From contig JAHQRK010000027.1 in NCBI GenBank assembly GCA_019828595.1, positions 558,001 through 622,000 of the forward strand: DNA of 64,000 nucleotides, written 5' to 3'. Below the pieces are notes generated by a model, which saw only the letters and a program-made list of their open reading frames with translations, was not told the origin of the DNA and ran no database searches. Position numbers and translations under genes: made by a program. This document shows positions 1-11,626 of the stretch, piece by piece (position 1 is the stretch's first letter; the number at the start of each line of letters is the position of its first letter). The stretch comes from Aphanomyces cochlioides (taxonomy: Eukaryota > Oomycota > Saprolegniomycetes > Saprolegniales > Verrucalvaceae).

Positions 1-1761
1 TCGACGACGACAGTGGAGTACCTTCTTGGCGATCCAGCTCTCGCCAAAGACGGACGTCTCGAGCAGCATCAACTTGGCTAAACCCGTGTCGTATGCTGTC
101 CTGGACGTGCGTCGCATGATGGTGGTCTGGATGCTCTGGCCGACGACGTCCTTGATTGAATGCGCAGTGCTGGCGTCGTCGTCCTCGTCGCGCGTGTTCT
201 CATCGACGTCGACGGCCACCGAGCCGAAATGCAGCGCCAAGTTGGTCTGAATGCACTGCAGCGTCTCTGCGTCGTCTTCAAACATGGACATCTCGGACGT
301 CGCTGCGAGTCGTGGAGCCTGCGTCCACGCCGACGACGAGGAAGGCGACGGATGCGATGGTTCCTCGACAACTTCAAAGCAAAGCAAGCATGGCGCGCGA
401 CTGTGCGTCGAGAAGACCGTTCCTTCATGCTCGAGGACTCGAACGACGCGACAAAATGGATCGGACGCGCGGCCGAGTGGAATGTACGCCATCTCGGGAA
501 TGACGAGCTTGTTGAGGATTCCAGGAAGAGCGGCTTTGCGCGCTTCACGGGGTTCCATGTGCCGCATCGTCTCGGAGATCGCCGTCAGCGCTTGGATAAA
601 GTCGCGCTCTTGGTGGAAGTACTTGTACCGCTTCATGCGCTCTTGCTCCATCCACTGGAGGAGTGTGTGCTTCTCCGACTCGCTCAAGGAGATCCCATTG
701 GAGGCGGCGTCGTCCGTCGGCGCGGCTTCCCGCGTCTCGCTGTCTTTCTTGGCGACGATCGTGTCTTTCAATCCAGGCACGTCGCGGAAGAGCACGATGA
801 GATCTTTGAGATCGCAATGCTGGTTCACCACTTGGGCTTCGATCGACATGAGCAGTTTCGCCACGAGATTGTACGTCGGCGCGCCTCTGCAGTCGTGGAT
901 GATCGCTTCGAGGAGCCAGAAGAGATGGAGCGCGAGGTGGATCGAGTTGCCCAAGTGCGCCACGTACGACTTGGCCTTGCAGATCGAGAGGAGCAGTCCG
1001 ATGAGTTTGTCCATGTTGGTGTCGGCATGGACGAGCAAATGGACGATCTGCGGCAAGTAGAACTCGACCTACAACAGCGCCGTCAAGTCAGCACGGGAGC
1101 TACGAAGCGTACGTCGTCAATGTTGTTGTGCGCATACTGCGTGAGATGGTCGACGACCATGTCGGTCGCGTCGCTGTTGTCTCGAAATTTGTACAAGAGC
1201 CTACGACGATGATGACATTCCAGACGACCGCGGCGGTGGGTGTACGTACGTGACAGCGAGCTGCGCGTCAAAGTCTGGCTGGTTGAGACTCTCACGGACG
1301 AGCCCGCGCTCGGCGTCCTCGGAGCAAAAGTTGAGCGACATCATGGCATGGAGCCATCGATCCTTCTCCGTCTTGGTGTCGGCTTCCACGACGAGCAGCT
1401 TGGACTTGAGCGTCGAGACGATGATCGCATTGTGGAAGAGACCAGGCCCGACGAGTGTCTCCTTGGTGCCGCGCTGCAGCTCGCCCATGTCTTTGACGCC
1501 GACGACGCAGCACGTCTTGCGCGCTGGAACTTTGTCCAACGCCTCCTCCTTGGACGCAAAGATGCTCAACGTCCGTCCTGCCAAGACGCAATAGCGCCGA
1601 CGTCGTTTGCCAAGACGGACGTACAAACATCCTTCGATCTTGACACGCGGCGGCCGCTCTTTCTCTGCGTCGTTGTTGCTCACCATCATCGACCGACGAC
1701 GGCACGATGGACAATGACAAGACGGAAACGACCAAATCTTTGTAACCGCTCGTGACAACAT
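1..1761 (-). CDS. PH domain-type III phosphatidylinositol 4-kinase (beta-like), 3' part missing
   Basis: Phosphorylates phosphatidylinositol to PI4P on Golgi/endosomal membranes (family knowledge). The first exon (1250-1761) encodes a pleckstrin-homology domain: GCLYVRLGKRRRRYCVL, later a terminal helix with RWLHAMM. A short intron (GTACGTACAC...TCGTAG) leads to LLYKFRDN...HLTQYAHNN, another (GTACGC...TTGTAG) to FYLPQIVHLLVH, the helical lipid-kinase-unique region. Then come a KRYKYFHQERDFIQAL block and YIPLGRASDPFCRVVRV...EGTVFSTHSRAPCLL, typical of the start of a PI4K-beta catalytic domain. The kinase core lies beyond the left edge, so the gene is truncated by the window. An inner Met at about 1687 is a possible alternative start. 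The PH-PI4K order is unlike animal PI4KB, which has no PH domain. Confidence 0.8.
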
Positions 1762-1797
1762 GCAAAAACTACACTCGACACGAACGCTGCGGCGCTG

Positions 1798-3907
1798 CTA
1801 GACAGTCACATCGGACCGCTTGGCGTCTTCGATTTGCTTGTGGTGCTTGAAGGCATGCGCGGCCGACGCGTCGAGGAACGCTCGGATGTCGGCACTTGCA
1901 TAGTAAGACCCCGTCGTGCGGTTGATCGATTCGTCCTCGCAGACGCTGAGGAGCACCGTGTCCATCGCGATCTCAAAGACGCCAAAGAAGAGACTCGCGA
2001 CGGCGTACGCCAAGATCGCCGTCAACGCGAGCGATGGAAACGGACTCGACAGCTCGGCGTACGCGGCATCTTGGGAGATGTACCAAAAGACGAGCAGCGT
2101 GCAGCCGACCATGATGGTGAGCTTGCCCATGACCATGACGAACGTCGCGACGACCGACAGCGTGCCAATGCGCAAAAGATTCGCCGCCACGAGCTGGAAC
2201 GCTTCCACGACGGCCGTGCAGAAGGACGAGCCCTTCATCGCGACCATGATGTACCCGTTGCGGCTTAGAAACTTGACGACTTTGTGGAGACACCAAAGAC
2301 AAGCGCGGCAGCAGCACACGACGACTTGGATCGCTTTGTTCTGCGCTTGCTTGGTCTGCTGGTCGATGTATTCCAAGAGCACGCGGAAGGACTGGACGAT
2401 CGCAATGATCGCCGCGCCAAAGGCGAGCGAGCCCATGTGGAAGCGGAAGCAGTTGTAATGCGACGACACGACGGCAAAGCCGAGCTGGTCGCGCGAGTCG
2501 CACCAGTAGAACCGAGAGACGGCGCCGGCGATCGTGCACACCGTGATGGCTTCAATCAATTGCTGCGTCCAGAGCACTCCGACGAGATTGTAGCCAAAGC
2601 AAAACTTGACCAAGTTGGATGTCGTGCCGTTCGATGACGCGGTCGACACCGCGTAAGGATTGTACACCGCTTCGAGTTCCGCCGCGGTGATCGTGCCGCT
2701 GCTTGCAATGTACAACGACGAGACGACAAAGTAACCAAACAAACCCACGAGGAGCGTCATCTGCGCCAGGGGAAACAAGTACAAGCCTGGTAAATTCTAC
2801 AAGACAACGCAGTCAGGATGCGCATGGAGGAGGCGGTGGCTGTACCGAGATGGCTCTGCAAGCTTCGTGGATGATCCCGACGGCCAGACTGATGCGAGAC
2901 GTCAAGAAGATCACGATGAGCACGAGCGCGACGTCGATGACAAGCAAGGCGACGGCGAGGACTTGGAAGACTGTTTCTTGGCCAGCCAGCGCCTGCAGAG
3001 GCAACGAGTTGGCGAGATCTTCCAGCGATGAGCTCGAGATCATTTTCGATTGCACGGCGGCGACGCCAGTGGCAAGAAAGAGCGTCGCCAACGAGACAAA
3101 GAGACTGCCCCACACGACTGTCTTTGGAAAGAAGCGCAGGAGTGCAAGCCAAACGATCGATCCAGCCGCGCCGACGCCGCATCCAAAGCCCAAAATGGGC
3201 CGCCATGTCTTGCGGACGTCGTCAATGTACCGCGCGAGGTATTTAAACGACGAGCTCGTGGCTTTGCCGACAATGCCTTCGTATGCGTCTGCTGTGGCAT
3301 CGCTGACGTCTGTCAAGTTGGTCGGCACGCAGCGATGAAACACTGCCACCGTGTCTTGCTTGACCGTCTGGCCATCCACGACGTCGCCTTCCTTTGGACA
3401 CTGCTCAACGCAAATCCCATAGTACGTTGGGCTCTATACACCGTGCGGAAGGCGTCAAGAACAACATGGAAGACGAGACGTACTCCTTGCTGGACATCCA
3501 ACGCCGGGTGTGGATAGAACGCATCAGGAAACGACGCATTGCACAACTGGCCTAAGCGTAGCGTTGAGCCAAGCCATGCGAAGGAAGTACCGTTGTGGTC
3601 GCGGGGATAGACGAGCGTCGACACGTTGCCATACTAGCCACGGCGTGGTCACGAAAAGAGCCCATTGAGCTGAGCTAGTTACCTGGAAGGCCACGATGCA
3701 GATGGTGACCATGCCGAGCCAAAAGACGCCAAAGAAGATGAGGCAGACGAGATCGCGGCATTTCCGGTCGGCTTCAAAGTACGCATTGCGACGCAATCCG
3801 AGCAAGGGTTGACCAGAGCCGTACGTTGGCGACGCGATGGTCGACGCCACGGTCGTCGTCACTGAAGACGACGATGACGCAGAGTTTCTCGACTTCTTCT
3901 TGCCCAT
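1798..3907 (-). CDS. Choline transporter-like protein (CTL/SLC44 family)
   Basis: Polytopic membrane protein of the CTL family, which moves choline or related solutes across plasma or organelle membranes. Four exons can be joined. Exon 1 begins MGKKKSRN, with a Ser/Thr-rich cytosolic tail and the first membrane helix after RKCRDLVCLIFFGVFWLGM, a family hallmark. Exon 2 carries the luminal loop (LVYPRDHNGTSFAW). Exon 3 begins with YYGICVEQCPKEGD and holds two helices. The last exon (ending 1798) starts NLPGLYLFPLAQM and carries the conserved CTL block with LWTQQLIEA, GSLAFGAAIIA and NGYIMVAMKGSSFC. Introns are about 45-55 nt with GT-AG ends, for example between 2852 and 2803. The substrate cannot be read from sequence. 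Confidence 0.88.
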
Positions 3908-4013
3908 TCAAGCGCAAATTGCAAAGTCGATACAAATTCACTACCGAGCGTATCTTGAAACGATCTCGACAACCTTTTGGCCTCGTGACAGTTTCGAGGC
4001 GGGGTAAGAATAG

Positions 4014-4716
4014 ATGCGCAGCAGCCTTCCTAACATGGAATTCAACGCCGCACTGGGGCAGATTCCATACGCAAGCAGCCATTACGCGTTTGAGTTCAAT
4101 CCGCTTCTCGATACAAAGTATGTGCCAGGTATGATCGACGCAGCAACGATGCCTCTCATATATCTCATGGCGCTAGGAAATGCCATCGATGGTCTCGTCA
4201 TGCAGACAAGTTGGTGGTCCAGTGGCGCGTACAACGAGAGCGTCTTCTTCCAAGTCAACTTTACAACGCAGTCGCCCGTGATCAGCAAAATCATCATCCG
4301 CTGGCATGGCTACATGGCGGCCAAATCGTACGAGATCAAGACATCCTTCTCGGGCATCCCTGGAACCTTTGTCACGTTCAACACGTACGAGGATCCATCC
4401 ACGACTTGGGATCGCATTGACACTGTCACACCTTGGATCAATACCTCGACTCGCTTCATGTACTTGCGCATGTACATGTACAGCCCCATCGAATGCAATG
4501 CAAACAACACCGTGCGATGCACAACTCGGCGCTTGGAGGACACGCAGCAAGGTCCAATCTATGGCATTCGCGAGCTAGAGGTGTGGGCAGCGTCGCAAAA
4601 AAGCGGTACGGTCATTCTTCAGACATCTCTCTCTCATTTTTGTGCTGTGAATAGCCGCGGAAGGCCGTCCGTGGGTCCAATTCCTCGCCGCCTTTCTCGC
4701 GCTTGTTGCCATGTGA
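4014..4716 (+). CDS. Discoidin (F5/8 type C)-like extracellular protein
   Basis: About 215 residues resembling a jelly-roll discoidin domain: MIDAATMPLIYLMALGNAIDG..WWSSGAYNESVFFQVNF, then alternating beta strands ending in GIRELEVWA, which matches the end of such domains. They bind glycans or lipids at cell surfaces. An intron (GTACGG...AATAG, about 4606-4655) joins to SAAEGRPWVQFLAAFLALVAM and a TGA at 4714-4716, giving a hydrophobic C-terminus that could be a GPI-anchor signal or membrane tail. No signal peptide is visible at the chosen start (4014; inner Met at 4035), so a 5' exon may be missing. The start of the divergent CTL gene is only 106 bp away. Confidence 0.6.
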
Positions 4717-5062
4717 TGCCCTTTTGTCCATCTTGAGTTGGAAGATCGATCCACCAGTTGGCATCCGGATACGAGAAAGCCAGCTTATTGCGCATTGGAT
4801 TTATTTTATGACTTGATTTCAGTATACTTGGAGTGGCTTCGAGTTTATTGAGAAAAAAATACAACAATTAAAATTGAAAATAAAATTTTGTTGGTAGAAA
4901 TAAGCTGCAAAAAATCTTTTTTGGCCTGCAAGCCATTGACTATCCCCCATAGATAGCTCGTCAGAAAATCTGGAAGAACGCATCTCGGCCAGTCCTACGC
5001 CCGCGCCGACGAATCTGGTGCTTTAAACGATCTGTGCCGATTATCTGCTGGAGCATTGCGCC
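4717..5062. other. AT-rich intergenic spacer
   Basis: No convincing gene. The stretch 4800-4920 is A/T-rich (aaaaaaatacaacaatt and similar) and separates the discoidin-like gene from the acetyltransferase gene; it probably holds the 3' end of one and the promoter of the other. Confidence 0.5.
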
Positions 5063-8000
5063 ATGTATGATGACTACCCTGTTGATGTGATGGGGTCGAC
5101 CCTCTCTATCATGAAAGGAGATGTCAGTAGTCCCGACGTTGACCTTGTGACGGAAATGCCATCGGCGTACCTCCGCCAACATAAAGTACTCGAATGCGCG
5201 GAATCGTACGACTTTGCAGCAAATACAACGGAGAATGCTACATATCTGAATGGTCATCGCGCGCATTCTCCCCATCGTGGAGAGAATCCCAAGAAGAGGA
5301 AGCGCCACGAGAAGTCGATTATCCCATACGTCATGCGCAATGCCTCTGACGTCCACATTCGAAGACCGAGTCAATACAATACTTTGTTTGTCGCGCAAAA
5401 AGAGCGATATTGGAACATCACACCGAGCAGCGTGCACTTTCTTGTTGGTATGTGGCCTTTCATGATCTCTCTTGCTCACGCGTAATAGAGCGCTCTCTCG
5501 AATTTCTCGGCAATAAGAATCGTCGCAATAACACAACCACGGTCATCGTGCGGTACATGCTATGGAGGCAATACACCACGCTCTTGGAAGCCCAGCGTGT
5601 GTGCGAACGAAGACTACGAGCAGCTCGTTTGAGTGACCAATCTTCAGGAATTCTCTCAATTTCACCAGATAGCTCTTCGAACTCGACAGACGAACAAGAC
5701 CGACACGCCCTATGGAGTCGCGCACGTTTGCCGCGCAATACAGCAGAATCCATCGTGCTCGACAAACTCAAATTGACATTCAAATGTTCATCTATCAAGC
5801 GCGACGACCAAAGCTCCAGAAAACTCAAGAAGAGAGAGCCGTCGTCTTCACAGACAATCGTATCCAACAAACCTTACTTTGCAGACACAACAGCTCCATT
5901 CTATTCCGAAAAAGTAGAGCGCGTGAAACCCGTGGATCCACGGCGACGATTCCTGTCACGGCCAGTCGATGCCTCCCCAACTGAATCCTCCTCCTCCACA
6001 TCCTCCAAAAACGAGAAACCCGTCGACCCCAGACGGAGGCTTGAGTCTAAGCCGCAGCCTCCACCACCGTCGCCCATTAAGCTCTACAGCAAGAAAAAGT
6101 CACCGTTGCCTGTACAATCATATGAAGATTATTTGCAGTCAGTGTCGCCCATGAAACTCAAGAAGCGCAGTCGTTCAGATCCATCTCTCCGCGGAACGTC
6201 GACCTCTCCACGGAAAGCCAAGGCATCCAGCAGCTCTCGAGCTCCTCCACCACACATCCACGTCACAGGCGCACAGCGAAGTCTTCCCGAGAACTGGAAA
6301 CGAAGGAAACTACCCCATGGCATCAAACCGATCAAGCCGTTTGATGGCATGTCGGTGGAACAAATTGAAGAGCATCTGCGGTCGCTCAAAGTCGAAGGGA
6401 GGTTGAAAAAGTTCCGAAGATTCAATGTGCTCTTGCAGAAACTCATGGAGCATCCGCGCAATTGCAATGGCGTGTTTAATTCCCCCGTCGATCCCGTCGC
6501 GATGAACTTGCCCACGTATTTCGCCGTCATCAGTCATCCCATGGACTTGGGCACGATCAAGAAACGCATGGACTCGGCGAGTTACGACACGCCCGACGCC
6601 TTTGCCGACGACGTCCGGCTAGTCTTTGAGAATGCTATGAAATTCAACAACAGCAACCACTGGGTCCACGTGAACGCGAGCATCTTGCTCAACTACTTCC
6701 ATGAATGCTGGGCGGTCGACTTTGAGAAGACGTTGCTGGAAGAAACCAAAGCCAGCAGCCACTCATGCGACGTTTGCTATGGCCAAGTGTGCGTGGCATG
6801 CGACCAAGGCTGTCTGGAGCTCACTGTGCCGTTCAACCAATGCTTTGGGAACTGCGGCACGACGTTCCGCAAGGGAAACACATATTTCGTCACACGAGAT
6901 GGCACGCGCATGTGGTGCACGAAATGCCGCAACAAGAGCGTCAAGGAAGAGCGCATTTTGCGAGAGGACGACGAATGTTTTGGCAATCCTCTCTTGTCAA
7001 GGAGGAACACCATGCCGACTGCGTCTGAAGTCGAGGCGTGGCTCGTCAAGACGAAATGCGAAGTCGACGTCGAGCCGTGGGTCAAGTGCAGCGTCTGTGA
7101 ATTGTGGATGCATCAAATATGCGTCCTCTTCAATCCCGTCGAAGATGCCTACGACACGGCCAACCACTTTGTCTGTCCGCACTGCCAACTCAAGTCCAGG
7201 CGGCTGTCAAGCATTCCACCAAGCTTTCTTGACTGCACATCGCTTCCTGAGAGTGAATTGAGTCAATTCCTGGAAGCGCGCTTGGCGGATACTGCTGGCG
7301 ATGCCGTCGACTCACTCTGTGTCCGCACCATGACGTTTGCCGCCCACGAGTCGACCTTGCCCAACGACGTGGTCGAGATGTTTCAATTCAACGCGCGCAC
7401 GCTCCGTCAAGGCTATCCCGACTCGGGCCATCTCGCGGTGGACGTCCCCAACACACTCGTCCATGGAACCAAGACGATATTCCTCTTCCAGAAGCAACAT
7501 GGCGTTGACGTCTGTCTGTTCGCCATGTACGTCCAAGAATACAACGACGCGGTCGAGTATGCGCCGAATCGACGGAGCGTCTACTTGGCGTACATTGACA
7601 GCGTTCGGTACATGGAGCCCGCGTCAATCCGCACGGCCGTCTACCACAGTATCCTCGTCTCGTACTTTGACTACGTGCGGCGCCGTGGCTTTGAGCGTGT
7701 CTACATTTGGTCTTGTCCACCTCAGCGAAGCCAGAGCTATGTGTTTTGGTGCCATCCACTCTTTCAAAAGACGCCTGGTGTGGAGCATTTACGTCTCTGG
7801 TACAAGCGCGTGCTCGACGCGGCGCAGAGTCGCGGCATTGTCGCCAAGTGGGGCAGTCTATACGATCGGCACTTTGCCACCGTCGCGGAGCAGTTGAAGA
7901 AAAATGCCCAGAAGACGGACGGCAACGTGATACTGCTCTCGAAGCAAGCTGCGACCGTTGCCACGCGCCGTGGATCGTCCTCGACGTGCCTTGTCGACAA

Positions 8001-8559
8001 GGAAATGCTCTTGTGGCCAGTCCAAGTGCCGCTCTTTGACGGCGACTTCATTCCAGGCGAACTGGAGCGCATTGTCCGTTCGCTCAAGGCCAAGAACAAA
8101 CCAAGGCGAGACACAGGCTCCAGCGAGCCGATCTATCTCCGGGATGCATTCAGCGCATTTGTTACAGCGATCAAAGCGATGAAGGACGATTTGCTCGAGG
8201 TGGATTTGGCGCCGCTACAAGGTCCACCCATTGCGGCGAGAGATCCGCCGACCAAGTTGCCGCCGTTTGTCGGGAGCCGCTTTGCCTACCATCAGATGAG
8301 CTCGTACGCGTCGTATCAATTCGACTCGCTCCGTCGTGCCAAGCATTCGACCATGATGCTGCTGCACCAAATGATCAATGCCAACGTGCCACAGTGCAAT
8401 TCGTTTTGCGCCGAGTGTGCGCTCTTGATCACCCACGCCGACCATTGGTTTTGCCGCACATGTTCGCATTTTGCCCTCTGCGATTGGTGTCATGCCCATC
8501 ACGGTCCAGAGCACATGCACACGCTCTATCGTGGCCTGGACGACATGGAAGGAAGCTAA
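5063..8559 (+). CDS. p300/CBP-type histone acetyltransferase (KAT3)
   Basis: Transcriptional co-activator acetyltransferase. Exon 1 is 5063-5447; an intron 5448-5488 (GTATGTGG...GTAATAG) joins it in frame to exon 2, 5489-8559, giving about 1151 residues. Order: basic N-terminus with KKRKRHEK; PVDPRR motifs in a proline/serine-rich linker; bromodomain at about 430-545 (MDLGTIKKRM, acetyl-lysine Asn region KFNNSNHWV); cysteine-rich RING/PHD region at about 555-695 (CDVCYGQVCVACDQGC, CSVCELWMHQICV); KAT11 catalytic domain at about 710-1000 (VYLAYIDSVRYM, RGFERVYIWSCPP, the acetyl-CoA-binding core); ZZ zinc finger at about 1095-1142 (CAECA...WFCRTC..FALCDWC). I do not see TAZ1, KIX or TAZ2 domains, which animal p300 has. 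Plant and protist relatives vary in this. Confidence 0.92.
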
Positions 8560-9076
8560 TGATCTCAACATGTCTGTCGTCTGTCCGTCGTGTGTTCGTT
8601 CAAACATGGGTCGAGTTAGAGGTCGAAGTTCGTAGTCCACAATGTCCGTCGGCCGGAAGACAGCGCCGTCGGACTGAGCGATTCCTGCGTCTACTTCTAT
8701 CAAGAGGTCGTCAACGGACGGCTCGTTTCTGTGTGCGCGCAACTGCGAGGCCGTCAACAAAGACAGAGGACTGACATGATCCGTCGAGACATCCAGTTAC
8801 GTCATGGCTTTGGGATGTTTTGAGCCAGTTTGACCGCCAACTTCGATTCCACGTATACAAATGTTGATATTAATCTTATTGGGCGCGTAGAGGTACCTTC
8901 GACATCTCCACCACATGTAACTCACCTCCAAGCCCCAGAGCCGGCTTGTTCGTTGTATGCCGTTTGATGGCCACACGGCGAAGAACGCTGCTCCTGATCG
9001 TCTACTCCACAGGTATGCTAGCCCTGCGATACCAACGTCGTCTTAAATCGGCGCCGTAGTTCCATCTTTTGCCCAG
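8560..9076 (+). other. Spacer with possible 5' exons of the following membrane-protein gene
   Basis: The plus strand around 8640-8750 reads through SDSCVYFYQEVVNGRLVSVC, which looks like coding sequence with paired cysteines and could be an ectodomain exon of the gene at 9077. Around 8930-9031 another short open stretch precedes a GT donor. I could not connect these into one frame, so no CDS is claimed here. Confidence 0.3.
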
Positions 9077-9999
9077 ATTCCGTGGACACTCCGACCACAT
9101 CTTGCCGACGACACCACCACTTCGTCAACTGAAGCCCAAATTGTAAACAACAGCACAAGTATCGTCACTGTGACTCCGATCGTCAACATGAACACACCGC
9201 CGCCGTCTCCATCAACGCCGCACCTTCCTACTACAGGTACTTGGACGTGTCTGGAATTGACAGCGACTGAATTGCAACAACAGAACCCATTCCGACACTG
9301 CATCCAGCACCAGCGTCATCCTCCAACACGCCCCTCCTAATTGGAATTATCCTCGGCAGTATCGTGGGCGTCCTTGTACTCGTCGCTCTTGTCTTGCTAT
9401 GCCGACGGATGCGACGACAGCAGCAGCAACAGATGGGTCCAGCCTCGGCGCCGCAAGTCCGTCTGAAACCAGAGGATGCTCATGGCAAGCCCACGCTTCC
9501 GCGCAGAAATGGCGAGGCGTATGCATCTGTGTATGCGACCGACTTTACGTCCGACATGGGCGATTCGCCCCAGTGGCATGAAGGTGCGATCGTTTTGTCA
9601 CCCAGCAATCGACGTCCAGACCGCGCGCAGCCAGAATTGGATGCACCTCGCCCGTTCTTCTCGTACTACCAACAGCCCGCGTCCATGCGCCGAGCATCGA
9701 CTGAATCTTGTGATTCCAGTATTATCTCTTACACTGAAGATGCCACCGACAAGATGCGTCTCGCCGCGTCGTCGTCAATTGAAACACCCGTCGGGGACGA
9801 GTGTCTCCTGTCCGCCCGAAGCATGAGCTTCACCAACATGCCGCCGCCATGGCCATTGGGCGGTATCGTCCGCGGGAGCAGTACGTCTGTGAGCAACATG
9901 TCCGACGTGACGCCAAGTCCATCCACATCGTACTCGATGACCATGTTGGGCGAAGACACGTCGTCCCAGACCTCGTCGCGCGAGTCGTACGATATTTAG
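9077..9999 (+). CDS. Single-pass membrane protein with Thr/Pro-rich stalk (3' exons)
   Basis: Two exons join cleanly: 9077-9236, then an intron 9237-9283 (GTACTTGG...CAACAG), then 9284-9999. The first encodes a Ser/Thr/Pro-rich stalk with NNS and similar glycosylation sites (AQIVNNSTSIVTVTPIVNMN). The second gives one membrane helix (LLIGIILGSIVGVLVLVALV), a basic stop-transfer CRRMRRQQQQQ and a cytosolic tail of about 195 residues rich in Ser/Thr, with possible phosphorylation sites (RRASTESCDSS). The layout recalls wall-stress sensors and receptor-like surface proteins, but no family is recognised. The 5' end and signal peptide are unresolved. Confidence 0.55.
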
Positions 10000-11481
10000 A
10001 GCGCCATCGTCGTCGTGTCCATCGTGTTAGTTGTACTATAAGATAGAGAAAGTCCGGTCCCTAGTCCTGTTCCCGCTCTTCTCCATCTCGTCAGGAGATG
10101 GAACACTCACGACGTCCGCCACTGAATCTTTGCCGTCGAACATGGCGGCCAAGGTTACATCCATGCGTTCTAAACTAGCGCCAGGGTGGACAGCCGCGCA
10201 GGAAACAAGTCAGACGAGATAAGCAACGACGCATGTTCGCATCGAGATATTCCCCGCTCGAGCTACATGTAAGCTATGGAGGCGATGTAATGACGGACAA
10301 AGCGTATTTGAAGGAAGCTGTGGATAAGAGAAGGTCCTGTGCCGCGGCATGTAATGAGTCAAGCTGCGAGTTAGTCTACAGGAATAGACAAACGAAGATG
10401 GCGATCGGCTGCTCCGCAAGCGATTCGACACTGAGAGGATGGAGAGCGACAAGGAGACGCCAGTGTGACTCGAGTGTTGCGCGCCCATAGAGGCACGGAT
10501 ATTCCATCCATCAAGCGAGCAGCTGGTGACACTTTGTCCACTTTCCACTCGACCAGACTCGGTCAAGGAGCACTGAACAGAAATGTCAGAGGAGGATCGG
10601 CAGGACGCGACTGATCCAACATGGAGGTCGCATCTTGCATCCACGCGCTGAATCCAGTGTCGAGACGTTCGCCTGACGAACGTTTCATGGACGGACGCGA
10701 CAGACAGCCTTTGACACAGTTTCGAGTCGTCGCATCTGTCTGTTACAGCGAACGGCGCTTGCTTCGTCGCACGATCGATAGTTCAGTCACACGGCAACAG
10801 GGCGCTCTTTTTTCTCGTCGGGTTGCCGTGGAGAGAGAATCAGGTGTCAATGAATCCAAGAGGAAAGTTCCATCTCTTCGATCCGAACGTCGCTTGCTTC
10901 GAACCCATGCTTCTCTTTGTCCACGCCTGGATGCATCTCTCGCTCGCTCTCCTACTCTCTCACGTTAGATCGATTTCCAAAATTTGAAAAAAAAGTGCAA
11001 CCTGGTCGTTGTACCACACGACGAACGCGCGCCAGACTGCACGAGCCATTCCCATCTGCATTCGGTGTGTTTCTCGAGCTCATCTTGAGAGCAGCAGGTG
11101 GAGAGTGTGTCTGTCGTCAGCATCCATGCTCCACTGTGCGGCGGCCGATCTCGACATGCACGTAAAAACTGTCCAGCTCGCACGAACACCTCTCTCCTCC
11201 GTCTCGAGACGGCAAATCTTCCAATCTCCGTACAAATATCGGCTCTTACCTCTCCACAACGACGCTTCTTCCTTTCTCTCTTCCATTGTAATGTAAAACC
11301 CCCGCGTGAGATGCATGCTTGCACACAGGCCGAGTGACGCCAGGCTGCGAAACGCCGCTACGCATGGCGATGATTTTTAGCGCACTGACATATCCCACGT
11401 TGCGAACCGATGGAAAATGCATTATACTTGATCTTTGTATACTTTTGGCGCAACATTCGGTGATGATGATTGTGACGATTC
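10000..11481. other. Gene-poor spacer
   Basis: About 1.5 kb without a supportable gene. Short open frames on both strands have serine/arginine-rich translations typical of non-coding sequence. A CT-rich stretch (ctctcgctcgctctcctactctctc) sits near 10930-10965. Confidence 0.5.
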
Positions 11482-11506
11482 TGATTGGCTAAAAAATAGC
11501 CAATCA
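11482..11506. promoter_or_regulatory. Palindromic pair of CCAAT boxes
   Basis: Two copies of the NF-Y-type site AGCCAATCA face each other as a perfect inverted repeat: TGATTGGCTA at 11482-11491 and TAGCCAATCA at 11497-11506, separated by five A. They lie about 120 bp before the ATG at 11627 and fit a promoter element; the same nonamer recurs before other genes here. Confidence 0.55.
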
Positions 11507-11626
11507 AATCGCCATGCTCGTCCTGAAATTTTGACGTGTCCAACACATTACATTGTCTTGGGAAATGTATACTCGCGTCAAATTGGTCAATCGACCAACG
11601 TATCATTTTCGATTCTGCTCAAGACA

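Noticed and set aside
4961..5536. 191-residue minus-strand frame
   Set aside because: Opposite the first exon of the acetyltransferase; the plus-strand exon splices cleanly into the large conserved frame.
8215..8760. 181-residue minus-strand frame
   Set aside because: Mostly antisense to the ZZ-finger end of the acetyltransferase.
10210..10644. 144-residue Ser/Arg-rich minus-strand frame
   Set aside because: Low-complexity translation typical of non-coding DNA; no motif or splice support.
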